A DNA stretch of 64,000 nt from Paralichthys olivaceus (taxonomy: Eukaryota; Chordata; Actinopteri; Pleuronectiformes; Paralichthyidae): NCBI RefSeq assembly GCF_024713975.1, contig NC_091109.1:18549260-18613259 (forward strand), read 5' to 3'. The position numbers and the translations under genes are program-made. Positions 22,659 to 34,800 of the stretch are shown here, piece by piece. Numbering within the stretch: the stretch's first letter is position 1; each line of letters begins with the position of its first letter. The notes under the pieces are model-generated. The model saw nothing but the letters and a program-made list of their open reading frames with translations, ran no database searches and was not told the DNA's origin.

Positions 22659-25600
22659 GTAAGAGACCTGCTACAAACATGTGAACCTCCAAACTGTGGA
22701 CTCTGTTTATTTTCTTGAGGTCTCTCTTGTAGCTCTAAATATGTTTTCATGTTGGTGTGTTCATGCTGACCACTGAGGTCAATTTGTTCTTGTAAAATTA
22801 TCTCAGAAAACCACATATTCATTTTGTACAAAGGGGGAAGAAGAGCTGTGTTCTTGTTTTGTATTCTTGGGTGTGGTTCTTGATCAGACTTGTTTGTCCT
22901 GATTCCTGGGAGCTCACAGTGTTTTTCCTCTCAGACTGAAGATGAGTGGTTATGAGGAGGAAGAGAACAGAGCAGAGTCTCCAGAGTTCAGCTGTGTGTC
23001 TCTGAAGAGTGACCGGTCCAAAGGACATCCTCCAGACTTCAGTAATGAACCTGGACCCTCACACACAAAGTAAGAAACCTGCTACAAACATGTGAACCTC
23101 CAAACTGTGGACTTATAAACTTTATTCATATTATTTATTCATATTATTGTCTGTAAAAAGCAGCTTTTGACACAGTCCTGACATTTTGTAAAACACCTGG
23201 AGGTCGGAGTTGTTCTTCACGGTCCAGTGTTGAAATGTTTCACTTCTTACTGAGTTTCAGTTGGAATAGAAAACTGTTTTTCATCCTCTGCTCCCATCGA
23301 TTGTTGTAACATCAAGGTTCAGTTCTAGGACGACTTTTATTTTACTGCACCTGCGACTTCTCGATCCATCAAAAGTATAATAGTCTTTCTCACTTTAATG
23401 CCGACGACACAGTTTTATCCTCCAGTTACATTTTCTTAACGGCCTTTATGATATCTAATCCTGCAACTTTGTACAAGTACATGAAAACCAAATGGATGAT
23501 ATTTGTCCCTCAAAGCACTTGAGACCATTTACAGACCATTTACTCTGTGACACCCAGTAGCCAGAGGCATCATGTTTTCAGGCTCTGTCCGTCCATCCCA
23601 TTCTTGTGACTGGGACATCTCGAGAACGCCCTGAGGGGATTTCTTCAAACTTGGTACAAATGTTCTCTGAGACTCGGGTTAACTGATTAGATTTGGGTCA
23701 AAGGTCACGGTGGCCTCATAAAACATGTTTACGGGCTCTTGAACAGGAGTTCCCAATCTGTCGTAGGGGGATTCCTTCAGTTCACTTGTCACTTGGACTT
23801 AAAGATGAACTGGTGAGATTTCAGTGGTCAAAGGTCACGTTGACCTCATGAGTCTGGACAAAAATGTCAGTATTTCTATTTTTACCTGTTTTACTTCAGC
23901 CTGAGTTTGTCCTGAGCTTCTCATGCTTCCATTCTTATCAGATTCAATGAGTTGCCAACGTTGTTTCTCTGGAGTCTGACTTCTGATGCTGAACAACAGT
24001 CATCTTACAACTGACAATCAATCATGACAAAATGACGACCTGTGACTGTGACAATTTACTTACCAGGAAATGTCTTCACAGAGAGAGGAGGAGGAGGAGG
24101 AGGAGTCATGTTTCTGAGGAGGAGCAGTCGTCCCGCTGTGCTTCGTGTCAGGACGTCCCGAAGGATCCAGTCTCCACCAGCTGTGGACACTGGTTCTGCA
24201 GACAGTGCATCACCTCATACTGGGACCAGTCTGGTTCTTCAGGAGACTCCTCCTGTCCCCAGTGTGGACAAAGATCCAGAAGAGGAGCTGGAGCTCAGAC
24301 AGCCGGTCAGAGCAGCACTGTACATGTGTCTGCTGATGTCTTCACTTCTGACAACAGCACATGTTTGATTTTGTTCCTTCATACAGCATCAACATTTCAC
24401 TTGGTTATAAAAGCACAAAGTTCAAAAGCTTTGATTTCTCTAGTTTTTCTGTATCTGATGAAAACAATCAGCAGATTCTCAGATTTTCTGTCTCTCACAT
24501 TGTTTCTTGTCTTTCAGCAGATCGGGGTCTGCAGGAGGTTTTAGACCAACATAAGATCAGTCTGAGGAGGAGATGTGAACATGTGACTGAAGGAACTGAG
24601 GAAACAGGAAGTAGAACCCTCCTCAACAGGATCTACACTGAGCTCTACATCACAGAGGGACAGAGTGAAGAGGTTAATACTGAACATGAGGTGAGGCAGC
24701 TTGAGACGGCTTCCAAGAGGAAGAGCCTCCACGACACTCCCATCAAGTGCCACGACATCTTTAAAGCCTTCACTGACCAGCAGAGCAGCATCAGAGTCGT
24801 CCTGACCAACGGCGTCGCTGGCGTTGGAAAAACCTTCTCGGTGCAGAAGTTCACTCTGGACTGGGCAGAGGGTTTAGAAAACCAAGATGTGGGTCTGCTG
24901 GTTGTGCTTTCGTTCAGGGAGCTGAACCTGGTGAAAGACGAGCAGCACAGTCTTCTCACGCTGCTCTGTGTTTTCCATCCAACATTACAGAAGCTCACGG
25001 CAGAGACGCTCGCTGTCTGTAAACATGTGATCATCTTTGACGGCCTGGATGAAAGCAAACTTTCTCTGGACTTCAACCACAGAGAGGTCGTGTCTGAGGT
25101 CACACAGAGGTCATCAGTCAACGTGCTGCTGACAAACCTCATCCAGGGGAATCTGCTTCCCTCGGCTCTCGTCTGGATAACCTCCCGACCTGCGGCGGCC
25201 AATCAGATCCCTCCTACATGTGTTGACAGGGTGACAGAAGTACGAGGCTTCACTGACGCCCAGAAGGAGGAGTACTTCAGGAGGAGATTCAGTGATGAGG
25301 AGCTGAGCAGCAGAATCATCTCACACATCAAGACGTCCAGGAGCCTCCACATCATGTGTCAAATCCCAGTCTTCTGCTGGATCAGTGCTACAGTTCTGGA
25401 GCACATGTTGACCACAGACCAGAGAGGAGGGCTGCCCAAGACCCTGACGGACCTGTACTCACACTTCCTGCTGGTTCAGACAAAGAGGAAGAACAACAAG
25501 TACGGTGGAGGACATGAGACGAGTCCACAGCAGCTGACGGAGGCTGACAGGGACGTTCTTCTGAAGCTGGGGAGGCTGGCACTTAAACATCTGGAGGAAG

Positions 25601-26495
25601 GAAACATCATGTTCTACCAAGAAGACCTGGAGCAGTGTGGTCTTAATGTCACAGAGGCCTCGGTGTACTCAGGAGTCTGTACTGAGATCTTCAGAAGAGA
25701 GTGTGTGATCTTCCAGAAATCAGTCTACTGCTTTGTTCATCTGAGCGTTCAGGAGTTTCTGGCTGCAGTCTACATGTTCCACTGTTACACCAAGAGGAAC
25801 TCAGAAGAACTCAACAACTTCTTGGGAACGTATGGGAACACTGGGGGTGCCTTCTCCCTGGATGACCTCCTGGAGAGAACCATGGAGAAATCCCTCACCA
25901 GTAAAAATGGTCATCTGGATCTGTTTGTTCGCTTCCTTCACGGCCTCAGTCTGGAGTCCAACCAGAGAGTCTTAGGAGGCCTGCTGGGTCAGACAAAGAA
26001 CAATCCAAACATCATCCAGAGAGTCTTAGGAGGCCTGCTGGGTCGGACAGAGAACAATCCAGAGATCATCCAGAGAATCATCAACAACCTGAAGAAGATG
26101 CAGAGTGATGACATTTCTCCTGACAGAAGCATCAACATCTTCCACTGTCTGACTGAGATGAACGACCACTCAGTACATCAGCAGATGCAACAGTTCCTGA
26201 CGTCAGAGAACAAATCAGAGGAGGAACTCTCTGAGATCCACTGCTCAGCTCTGGCCTACATGCTGCAGATGTCAGAGGAGGTTCTGGACGAGTTGGACCT
26301 GAAGAAGTTCAACACATCAAACCAGGGTCGACGGAGACTGATCCCAGCTGTGAGGAACTGCAGGAAGGCTCTGTGAGTCCAGACATGATCAATAACATGT
26401 TGAATCAGTGTAGATGAGTCAAACACACACAGTGTTCAATGATTCTCCTTCTTGTGGGCAGCATGGTGTTGTAGTGGTCAACACTGTTAGTGCAG

Positions 26496-26529
<34 letters not shown>

Positions 26530-28586
26530 CCTTAAACTGAAGAAGCAGGAAACATTGTTTCTTCTTCTTTCTTCAAACTAGAATTATCATCCTGTGTTTG
26601 TACGCCAGCGCCACCTAGTGCAGAGTCAGTCCCTGCAGGTCACTGACATGTTGCATTCACAATAATATGAGGTCACTGTAACCTTTGACCTTCGACCACT
26701 GAAATCTAATCAGTTGATCTTTGAGTCCAACTGGTCAAAATGTGAAGAAGTTCTCTAAAGACAGACTTGAGACATCATGTTCAAGTCCTTGACCTCTGAC
26801 CTTTGACCACCTGAAGCTAATGAGGTCATCTGTTGGTCTGAATGAACGCTTGTACCAAATCTGAAAGGATTCTCTTGAGGTGTTTTTAAGATCAAATGTT
26901 CAAGAGGCAGAAAGTGGATTAACCAGGGTGAGGGTCACATGATCACGTTTTGTATGAATGTTGTGTTTTCTGATTTTATTCTAACACATTTGATATTTTC
27001 TTTAATTACAGACTCAGTGGTTGTTTCCTCTCAGAGACTCACTGTGAAGTCGTGGCTTCAGCTCTGAAGTCAGACCCCTCACATCTGAGAGAACTGGATC
27101 TGAGCTACAACGAGCTGCAGGACTCAGGAGTGAAGGAGCTGTGTGCTGGACTGGAGAGTCCAACCTGTCGACTGGAGACTCTGAGGTCAGTTCACTGACT
27201 TTTGTAGATCTCATATCTATAACACAGCATTTATACACAGTTTATCTAATTTAATACTAATTGAACATAATTCCTCTTCATACATAACTTGAATCCATTC
27301 ATTCATTAATCTGTGACATTTTAAATATTCAGCTACTTGTTAAAACTCATCTGTGTTTAGTTCTGGATTTCATAAACTGATCTGCAGGACAGAGACCGGG
27401 TCCAAATAATCTATTGTTACTGAATCAGGACTCGTCTTTAGTCCAACATGTCTGTTTTCATATTTATCTTCCATGTTATGAGTCTGTGCTGACATGAATA
27501 TCTGTTATTTTCACACATGAACTCAGATTCATTTACAGTTAAGTTTTATTCTTTCTTCAGGTTGAGGAGCTGCAGACTGTCAGAGATCAGCTGTTCTTCT
27601 CTGGTCTCAGCTCTGAGGTCAAACCCCTCTCATCTGAGAAAACTGGATCTGAGCTACAACGGGCTGCAGGACTCAGGAGTGAAGGAGCTGTGTAGTCTTC
27701 TACAGAGTCCAACCTGTCCACTGGAGACTCTGAGGTCAGTTCACTGACTTTTGTAGATCTCATATCTGTAACACAGCATTTATACACAGTTCATCTCATT
27801 TAATTCTAATTGAACATATTTCCTCTTCAGACATAACTTGAATCCATTCATTCATTAATCTGTGACATTTTAAATATTCAGCTACTTGTTAAAACTCATC
27901 TGTGTTTAGTTCTGGATTTCATAAACTGATCTGCTGGACAGAGACCGGGTCCAAATAATCTATTGTTACTGAATCAGGACTCGTCTTTAGTCCAACATGT
28001 CTGATTTCATATTTATCTTCCATGTTATGAGTCTGTGCTGACATGAATATCTGTTATTTTCACACATGAACTCAGATTCATTTACAGTTAAGTTTTATTC
28101 TTTCTTCAGGTTGAGGAGCTGCAGACTGTCAGAGATCAGCTGTTCTTCTCTGGCTTCAGCTCTGAGGTCAAACCCCTCTCATCTGAGAGAACTGGATCTG
28201 AGTAACAACGAGCTGCAGGACTCAGGAGTGAAGGAGCTGTGTGGTCTTCTACAGAGTCCAACCTGTCGACTGAAGACTCTGAGGTCAGTAGATGGTTGGA
28301 GTCAGTCCACGCTTCACCTGTAACAGCAGGAAATCCACCTCTCAAGTGTCCACTCTGCACTTTCACATGCAGAGGAAACACACGTGATGGTCAAAGTGTG
28401 TGCAGCTCTTAGCGTGTTCATTCCAACACGTGAACATGAAGCAGAGAGGAAGCTGCTCCACCTCTGAACAGGACTGAAGTCCCTGCTGCTCTTTATACTG
28501 GATGTGCTGCATCACTGACTCACAGCTGATGAAGTGAGTCTCTGTCAACACTGATGTCTTCTTCTCTCAACAGATGGAGACTGTGA
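22531..28586 (+). CDS. NLR copy 2: RING-FISNA-NACHT-LRR fish NLR
   Basis: Same architecture as copy 1. Exons: 22531-22658, 22935-23069, 24082-24305, 24518-26372, LRRs 27012-27185, 27561-27734, 28110-28283, terminal 28574-28586; total 2877 nt, about 958 residues, open throughout. It has two N-terminal peptide modules, a RING with one extra Arg in the arginine run before it, Walker A GVAGVGKT preceded by TN instead of TC, two 18-residue repeats and three LRRs. It is the most compact copy and probably closest to the ancestral layout. The start is the first ATG after the leader acceptor; the second module also has an ATG at 22942 that could serve an alternative transcript. Confidence 0.75.
22935..23069 (+). 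CDS. NLR copy 2 N-terminal peptide exon 2
   Basis: Joined to the previous exon it reads [19 protein letters not shown], in frame, so the leader-proximal exon was duplicated whole, with its ACTGAAGATG start now internal. Donor GTAAGAA. Confidence 0.75.
24082..24305 (+). CDS. RING-finger exon of NLR copy 2
   Basis: C3HC4: [17 protein letters not shown]. It differs from copy 1 by one additional AGG (Arg) codon and by VPKDP for VLKDP. Donor GTCAGA at 24306, as in copy 1. Confidence 0.75.
24518..26372 (+). CDS. FISNA-NACHT exon of NLR copy 2
   Basis: 1855 nt, open, 54 nt shorter than copy 1 through loss of one 18-residue repeat. Walker A and Walker B (IIFDGLDE) intact. A cluster of substitutions separates it from the other copies around 25797-25875 ([20 protein letters not shown]). 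Confidence 0.92.
25966..26073 (+). repeat. 54-bp in-frame coding repeat, two units
   Basis: [18 protein letters not shown] and [18 protein letters not shown] in tandem. Confidence 0.95.
26498..26528. repeat. (GT)n microsatellite after NACHT exon, copy 2 only
   Basis: Follows GCAGCATGGTGTTGTAGTGG, which resembles the end of a dispersed fish repeat; this insertion is absent from copies 1 and 3. Confidence 0.9.
27012..27185 (+). CDS. LRR exon 1 of NLR copy 2
   Basis: 174 nt; [20 protein letters not shown], then [15 protein letters not shown]. Acceptor TTTAATTACAG, donor AG/GTCAGT. Confidence 0.9.
27561..27734 (+). CDS. LRR exon 2 of NLR copy 2
   Basis: 174 nt; [18 protein letters not shown], then [15 protein letters not shown]. 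The adjoining introns are the short type (GTCAGTTCACTGAC...) without minisatellite. Confidence 0.9.
28110..28283 (+). CDS. LRR exon 3 of NLR copy 2
   Basis: 174 nt; [11 protein letters not shown], then [15 protein letters not shown], ending TCRLKTLR. Its intron begins GTCAGTAGATGGTTGGAGTC, the intron type that was amplified in copy 1. Confidence 0.9.
28574..28586 (+). CDS. Probable terminal exon of NLR copy 2
   Basis: CTCTCAACAG/A TGG AGA CTG TGA gives R-WRL-stop. Position and acceptor match copy 1. Confidence 0.45.
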
Positions 28587-29078
28587 TCTTTGTAAAGGTG
28601 AGTGTGAAGAGGACAGTGTGAAGAGGACAGTGTGTGTGGACGGAGGCTGAGCTGTGTCCTGATGATCCAGAGGCTGAAGCAGCAGCAGCTTGTGTGTAGA
28701 GCGGCTCTGACTGGGCCTTGTTGCTGGGAGGCAGAGTGGAGACAGAGCTCCAGAGGAGTCAGAGGAGGTGAGCTGCTCTGAGATCAGCTGTCCCAGTGTC
28801 CAGTCCACCGTCCTCCCTGTGTGTTCCTGTGGATGAGACACAGCATCATCAGTGGATCTGCTGCTGCTCTGTCCTTTGACACAGTGTCTTTGTCCTCTTG
28901 AGGGTAGCGGGGGAGCTGGAGCTAATCCCAGCTGACATTGGGTGAGAGGTGTGGTGCACCTTGGACGGGTCACCAGTCCGTCACAGGGCCGACGCACATT
29001 CACACTCACATTAACACCTGCGCTCGATGTAGAGTCTCCACCCAGACTGTGAGGAACCTGGGTGGAGACTCTACAGTC

Positions 29079-29921
29079 AACTCTCCCTCACTGCCAACAT
29101 TACTGCAACAAGCCGCTCGTGTAGATTCATGCTGCTCCACATCAGGAGAACACGTCCTCTTCTCACTCAGAGGGCCGCACAGGCTCTGGTCCAGGTTCTG
29201 GTCCAGGCTCTGGTCCAGGCTCTGGTCCAGGTTCTGGTCCAGGCTCTGGTCCAGGCTCGGGTCATCTCACGCCTACACTACTGCACCTCCCTCCTGGCTG
29301 GTCTACCTGCTAGTGCTATCCGACCGCTGCAGCTCATCCAGAATGCAGCAGCTCGACTGGTCTTTAACCTAAATTCACTGACGCTCCTCTGCTCCCTTCA
29401 CTGGTTACCAGTGGCTGCCTGCATCAGTTTCCAAACACGATTACTTGGGTACCGTGCTGTGAACGGATCAGGGTCCAGGACATGGTCAAACCTTACACCC
29501 CGGCCCGTCCACTCCGCTCTGCATCTGCCAATCGGCTTGCTGCTCCCTCACTGTGAGTAAACCACCAAACAAAATCATGACTGTTTGCTGTCCTGGCTCC
29601 TAAATGATGGAACGAGCTCCACATTGACACCGGGACAGAAAGTCTACACATCTTCCACCACAGACTAAAGACACATCTCCTCAGACTTCCTCAGAAGATG
29701 AGATCTAATCACTACAACAACTAATCATTATATATACACGTGTACATATATATATATATATATATATACATATATATATGTACACGTGTATATCAATTAT
29801 ATGGCACTTATATTGTAGCACTTTGTAGTTTGCAAATTGTACTTGATTCTGGATTTGTTCCAGGTTGAGGCACTAATTTTAAGATGCTTTGGACAAAAGC
29901 TTCAGCTAAATGAAATGTAAT
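29079..29921 (+). mobile_element. L2-type LINE 3' fragment, NLR unit 2
   Basis: Same truncated element as in unit 1 at the orthologous position, so it inserted before the array was duplicated. Confidence 0.75.
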
Positions 29922-31238
29922 TCACCCAACCCCTCATCTGCATGTGTTTGGACTGTGAGATGAAGCCGGAGCACCTGGAGAAAACACGGGGAGAACATGC
30001 AAACACACACGGAGAGACATCATCTGAACCGGGATTCAAACCAGGAACCTTCGTGCTCAGAGGCGACAGAGCCAACCACCGTGCAGCCTCAACATCTTCA
30101 CTACAGATTGTTTTTATTCACATGAACAATGTGTTTATTGAAATGACACCCAGCAGAATATATAAACCCTCTATACAGAGTCACATCTAGTGTTTCTAAG
30201 TCTGTCTTTATCATTGTCCACCTTTGTCCCTCAGTATATGTCCATGTGTGTATAACCACATCCTGTCTGTTTGCTTCAAGTTCCTGGATTCACATCACAC
30301 GTTGATTTAGTTGGACACAAAGTGAAACACGTTTAAATCACTTTGAGTTTCAAATCAGAGTTTTATCTTTGACACAAAGATCAAAACTCTGGACGTGTTT
30401 ATTTCTGCATCAGGGGCAGAGCAGTGGTTGTTTTCTACTTTTTGACCCACAGGTGGCGCTGTAGTATAACAGCAGAACATCCCAGTCAAAGCCTTTATAT
30501 ACAGTCAGGAGTCAAACACATGGATCATTTCCTCTGTGACCAACCAGATGTAACGAGAAGAAAAACATCTGGGAGAGAAAAGTTGTGTTGTTTCTTCTCA
30601 TCTCTGCTTTAAAGCTCAATAAACATCCTTCCACCGACTTTACTGGAAATCATGACTCTGCTTTTTCTTTATCTCCAAACAAACCGACCAACAGGTGAAG
30701 ACATCGGCTCCTTGGTGCAGGTGAATGAACCAGATCACCAGTTTGACATGATGGAACCAACCAGAAGCAGAATGAACGTCATGTTTACTCAATGAATTAC
30801 CTCTCTCCCTCCCCCTCTCTCTCACCCCTCCCTCTCTCTCCCTCTCTCTCCCTCTCTGTGTGACGTGGAAACTTCTCTCCTTTCTCTTAAAGATGAAAAG
30901 AGGCAAAGCAACAGCTGGAGCAGAGACTGGAGCAGTGATGGTGTGACGGACCCGCAGCTTTTCACGCAGGAGTTTCACATGTGAGTCCCGCAGCTGCTGC
31001 TTGTTGTTGGTGAAAGGTTGATAGATAGATCGATAGATAGACAGACAGACAGATAGATAGAACGGTGTGTGTCCTCTGACCTGTCCTCACTTTACACTTT
31101 AACAAGAGACACCAGCACTGACCACAAGTTATCAGGACACGTTCAGGACTGACGTTTACTTTGTGTTGGTTTGACTCTCCAGAGTTTAGGAGACACAAGT
31201 TTCTACCTGCTACACAACACGAGACGTGAGGAGGGACA

Positions 31239-31240
<2 letters not shown>

Positions 31241-31292
<52 letters not shown>
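31241..31292. repeat. (CA)n microsatellite, unit 3
   Basis: About 52 bp of CA repeats, the shortest of the three counterparts. Confidence 0.97.
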
Positions 31293-31294
<2 letters not shown>

Positions 31295-31337
31295 GTCATG
31301 TGATGTCCAGTAACTGCAGAGAGGAGGAGGAGCCAGT

Positions 31338-31349
31338 GAAAGTGAAAGT
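31338..31349 (+). promoter_or_regulatory. IRF/PRDI-like element, NLR copy 3
   Basis: GAAAGTGAAAGT, same context as copies 1 and 2, before the leader donor after 31407. Confidence 0.4.
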
Positions 31350-31714
31350 GTTCAGACTTAGTTTAAACTGTGAGGAGCAGAAGGAGGAAACGTGAAGTCT
31401 GAAGCTGGTGAGTGTTCAGCAACATTCATATTATTCATGAATATTATTTTACTGTCACTGACTCTGAGTCAGTTTTTCTACACGTGGACTGTCGAGAGAA
31501 GAAGAGTCAGGATGAACTTCTGTCAATCAACAGTTTGACTCAAGCTGTGATCAGCTGAGTCCAACACATTCAACCTAAAACTGTCTCAGGTTACCGTGAC
31601 AACAGGGAGACAATGTAGGAGGGTTGACTTATATTTCAAGAAACATTGAATTTACGTACCTGGCTTCATTGTGTGTGTGTTTGAGCTGACAGTGTTTTTC
31701 CTCTCAGACTGAAG

Positions 31715-31842
31715 ATGAGTGGTTATGAGGAGGAAGAGGACAGAGCAGAGTCTCCAGAGTTCAGCTGTGTGTCTCTGAAGAGTAACCGGTCCAAAGGACA
31801 TCCTCCAGTCTTCAGTAATGAACCTGGACCCTCACACACAAA
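31715..31842 (+). CDS. NLR copy 3 N-terminal peptide exon
   Basis: 128 nt; [20 protein letters not shown] onward to EPGPSHTK. The MSGY start matches the second module of copy 2, as if the first module had been lost here. Confidence 0.8.
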
Positions 31843-34800
31843 GTAAGGAAACAAACCTGTGAACCTCCAAACTGTCCACTGTCTCTCAGTGGCTCCCCCT
31901 AGGCTTGATGGGTAAATATTCCCTCCAATGACGTGTGGGCTCCTCCCAGTGGGACATGAAACCCTCCAATGGAAGTCGTCCAGATTCTTTTTTACTGCAG
32001 CAAAGATGGAAAATGAGCCTTGATAGAGGAGAGAATCCATTTTTCATCTGAACTTCAAGAAGCTGCCAACAATTTCTAAAGATTCTGACCAGTCGACAGA
32101 AACTTCTCTGGTCAGCAGAGGCATACAAACATGGAACTCTTCTTTTGTATTGAATAAGAATCGATAATCATTAGTTGATCAGAAGAAAATAATAAATCAA
32201 TGACGACAGACCAGATGTTGGAAAACACTGTCACCTGTTAGTTCCAGATCCAGTGGATCAGCTGCTTCTTGTTTCTATAGTAATGAAGATAAACCTTATT
32301 CATATTATTTATGATTATTATTGTCTGTAAAAAGCAGCTTTTGACACAGTCCTGACATTTTGTAAAACACCTGGAGGTCGGAGTTGTTCTTCACGGTCCA
32401 GTGTTGAAATGTTTCACTTCTTACTGAGTTTCAGTTGGAATAGAAAACTGTTTTTCATCCTCTGCTCCCATCGATTGTTGTAACATCAAGGTTCAGTTCT
32501 AGGACGACTTTTATTTTACTGCACCTGCGACTTCTCGATCCATCAAAAGTATAATAGTCTTTCTCACTTTAATGCAGACGACACAGTTTTATCCTCCAGT
32601 TACATTTTCTTAACGGCCTTTATGATATCAAATCCTGCAACTTTGTACAAGTACATGAAAACCAAATGGATGATATTTGTCCCTCAAAGCACTTGAGACC
32701 ATTTACAGACCATTTACTCTGTGACACCCAGTAGCCAGAGGCATCATGTTTTCAGGCTCTGTCCGTCCATCCCATTCTTGTGACTGGGACATCTCGAGAA
32801 CGCCCTGAGGGAATTTCTTCAAACTTGGTACAAATGTTCTCTGAGACTCAGGTTAACTGATTAGATTTGGGTCAAAGGTCACGGTGGCCTCATAAAACAT
32901 GTTTACGGGCTCTTGAACAGGAGTTCCCAATCTGTCGTAGGGGGATTCCTTCAGTTCACTTGTCACTTGGACTTAAAGATGAACTGGTGAGATTTCAGTG
33001 GTCAAAGGTCACGTTGACCTCATGAGTCTGGACAAAAATGTCAGTATTTCTATTTTTACCTGTTTTACTTCAGCCTGAGTTTGTCCTGAGCTTCTCATGC
33101 TTCCATTATTATCAGATTCAATGAGTTGCCAACGTTGTTTCTCTGGAGTCTGACTTCTGATGCTGAACAACAGTCATCTTCCAACTGACAATCAATCATG
33201 ACAAAATGACGACCTGTGACTGTGACAATTTACTTACCAGGAAATGTCTTCACAGAGAGAGGAGGAGGAGGAGGAGTCATGTTTCTGAGGAGGAGCAGTC
33301 GTCCCGCTGTCCTTCGTGTCAGGACGTCCTGAAGGATCCAGTCTCCACCAGCTGTGGACACTGGTTCTGCAGACAGTGCATCACCTCATACTGGGACCAG
33401 TCTGGTTCTTCAGGAGACTCCTCCTGTCCCCAGTGTGGAAAAAGATCCAGAAGAGGAGCTGGAGCTCAGACAGCCGGTCAGAGCAGCACTGTACATGTGT
33501 CTGCTGATGTCTTCACTTCTGACAACAGCACATGTTTGATTTTGTTCCTTCATACAGCATCAACATTTCACTTGGTTATAAAAGCACAAAGTTCAAAAGC
33601 TTTGATTTCTCTAGTTTTTCTGTATCTGATGAAAACAATCAGCAGATTCTCAGATTCTCTGTCTCTCACATTGTTTCTTGTCTTTCAGCAGATCGGGGTC
33701 TGCAGGAGGTTTTAGACCAACATAAGATCAGTCTGAGGAGGAGATGTGAACATGTGACTGAAGGAACTGAGGAAACAGGAAGTAGAACCCTCCTCAACAG
33801 GATCTACACTGAGCTCTACATCACAGAGGGACAGAGTGAAGAGGTTAATACTGAACATGAGGTGAGGCAGCTTGAGACGGCTTCCAAGAGGAAGAGCCTC
33901 CACGACACTCCCATCAAGTGCCACGACATCTTTAAAGCCTTCACTGACCAGCAGAGCAGCATCAGAGTCGTCCTGACCTGCGGCGTCGCTGGCGTTGGAA
34001 AAACCTTCTCGGTGCAGAAGTTCACTCTGGACTGGGCAGAGGGTTTAGAAAACCAAGATGTGGGTCTGCTGGTTGTGCTTTCGTTCAGGGAGCTGAACCT
34101 GGTGAAAGACGAGCAGCACAGTCTTCTCACGCTGCTCCGTGTTTTCCATCCAACATTACAGAAGCTCACGGCAGAGACGCTCGCTGTCTGTGAACCTGTG
34201 ATCATCTTTGACGGCCTGGATGAAAGCAGACTTTCTATGGACTTCAACCACAGGGAGGTCGTGTCTGAGGTCACACAGAGGTCATCAGTCAACGTGCTGC
34301 TGACAAACCTCATCCAGGGGAATCTGCTTCCCTCGGCTCTCGTCTGGATAACCTCCCGACCTGCGGCGGCCAATCAGATCCCTCTTACATGTGTTGACAG
34401 GGTGACAGAAGTACGAGGCTTCACTGACGCCCAGAAGGAGGAGTACTTCAGGAGGAGATTCAGTGATGAGGAGCTGAGCAGCAGAATCATCTCACACATC
34501 AAGACGTCCAGGAGCCTCCACATCATGTGTCAAATCCCAGTCTTCTGCTGGATCAGTGCTACAGTTCTGGAGCACATGTTGACCACAGACCAGAGAGGAG
34601 AGCTGCCCAAGACCCTGACGGACCTGTACTCACACTTCCTGCTGGTTCAGACAAAGAGGAAGAACAACAAGTACGGTGGAGGACATGAGACGAGTCCACA
34701 GCAGCTGACGGAGGCTGACAGGGACGTTCTTCTGAAGCTGGGGAGGCTGGCGCTTAAACATCTGGAGGAAGGAAACATCATGTTCTACCAAGAAGACCTG

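Larger units (their letters stand above)
21403..30618 (+). repeat. Tandem NLR duplication unit 2
   Basis: About 9.2 kb, the shortest unit, with three LRR exons and no minisatellite. Near-identical to unit 1 across leader, RING, NACHT and 3' regions. Confidence 0.9.
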
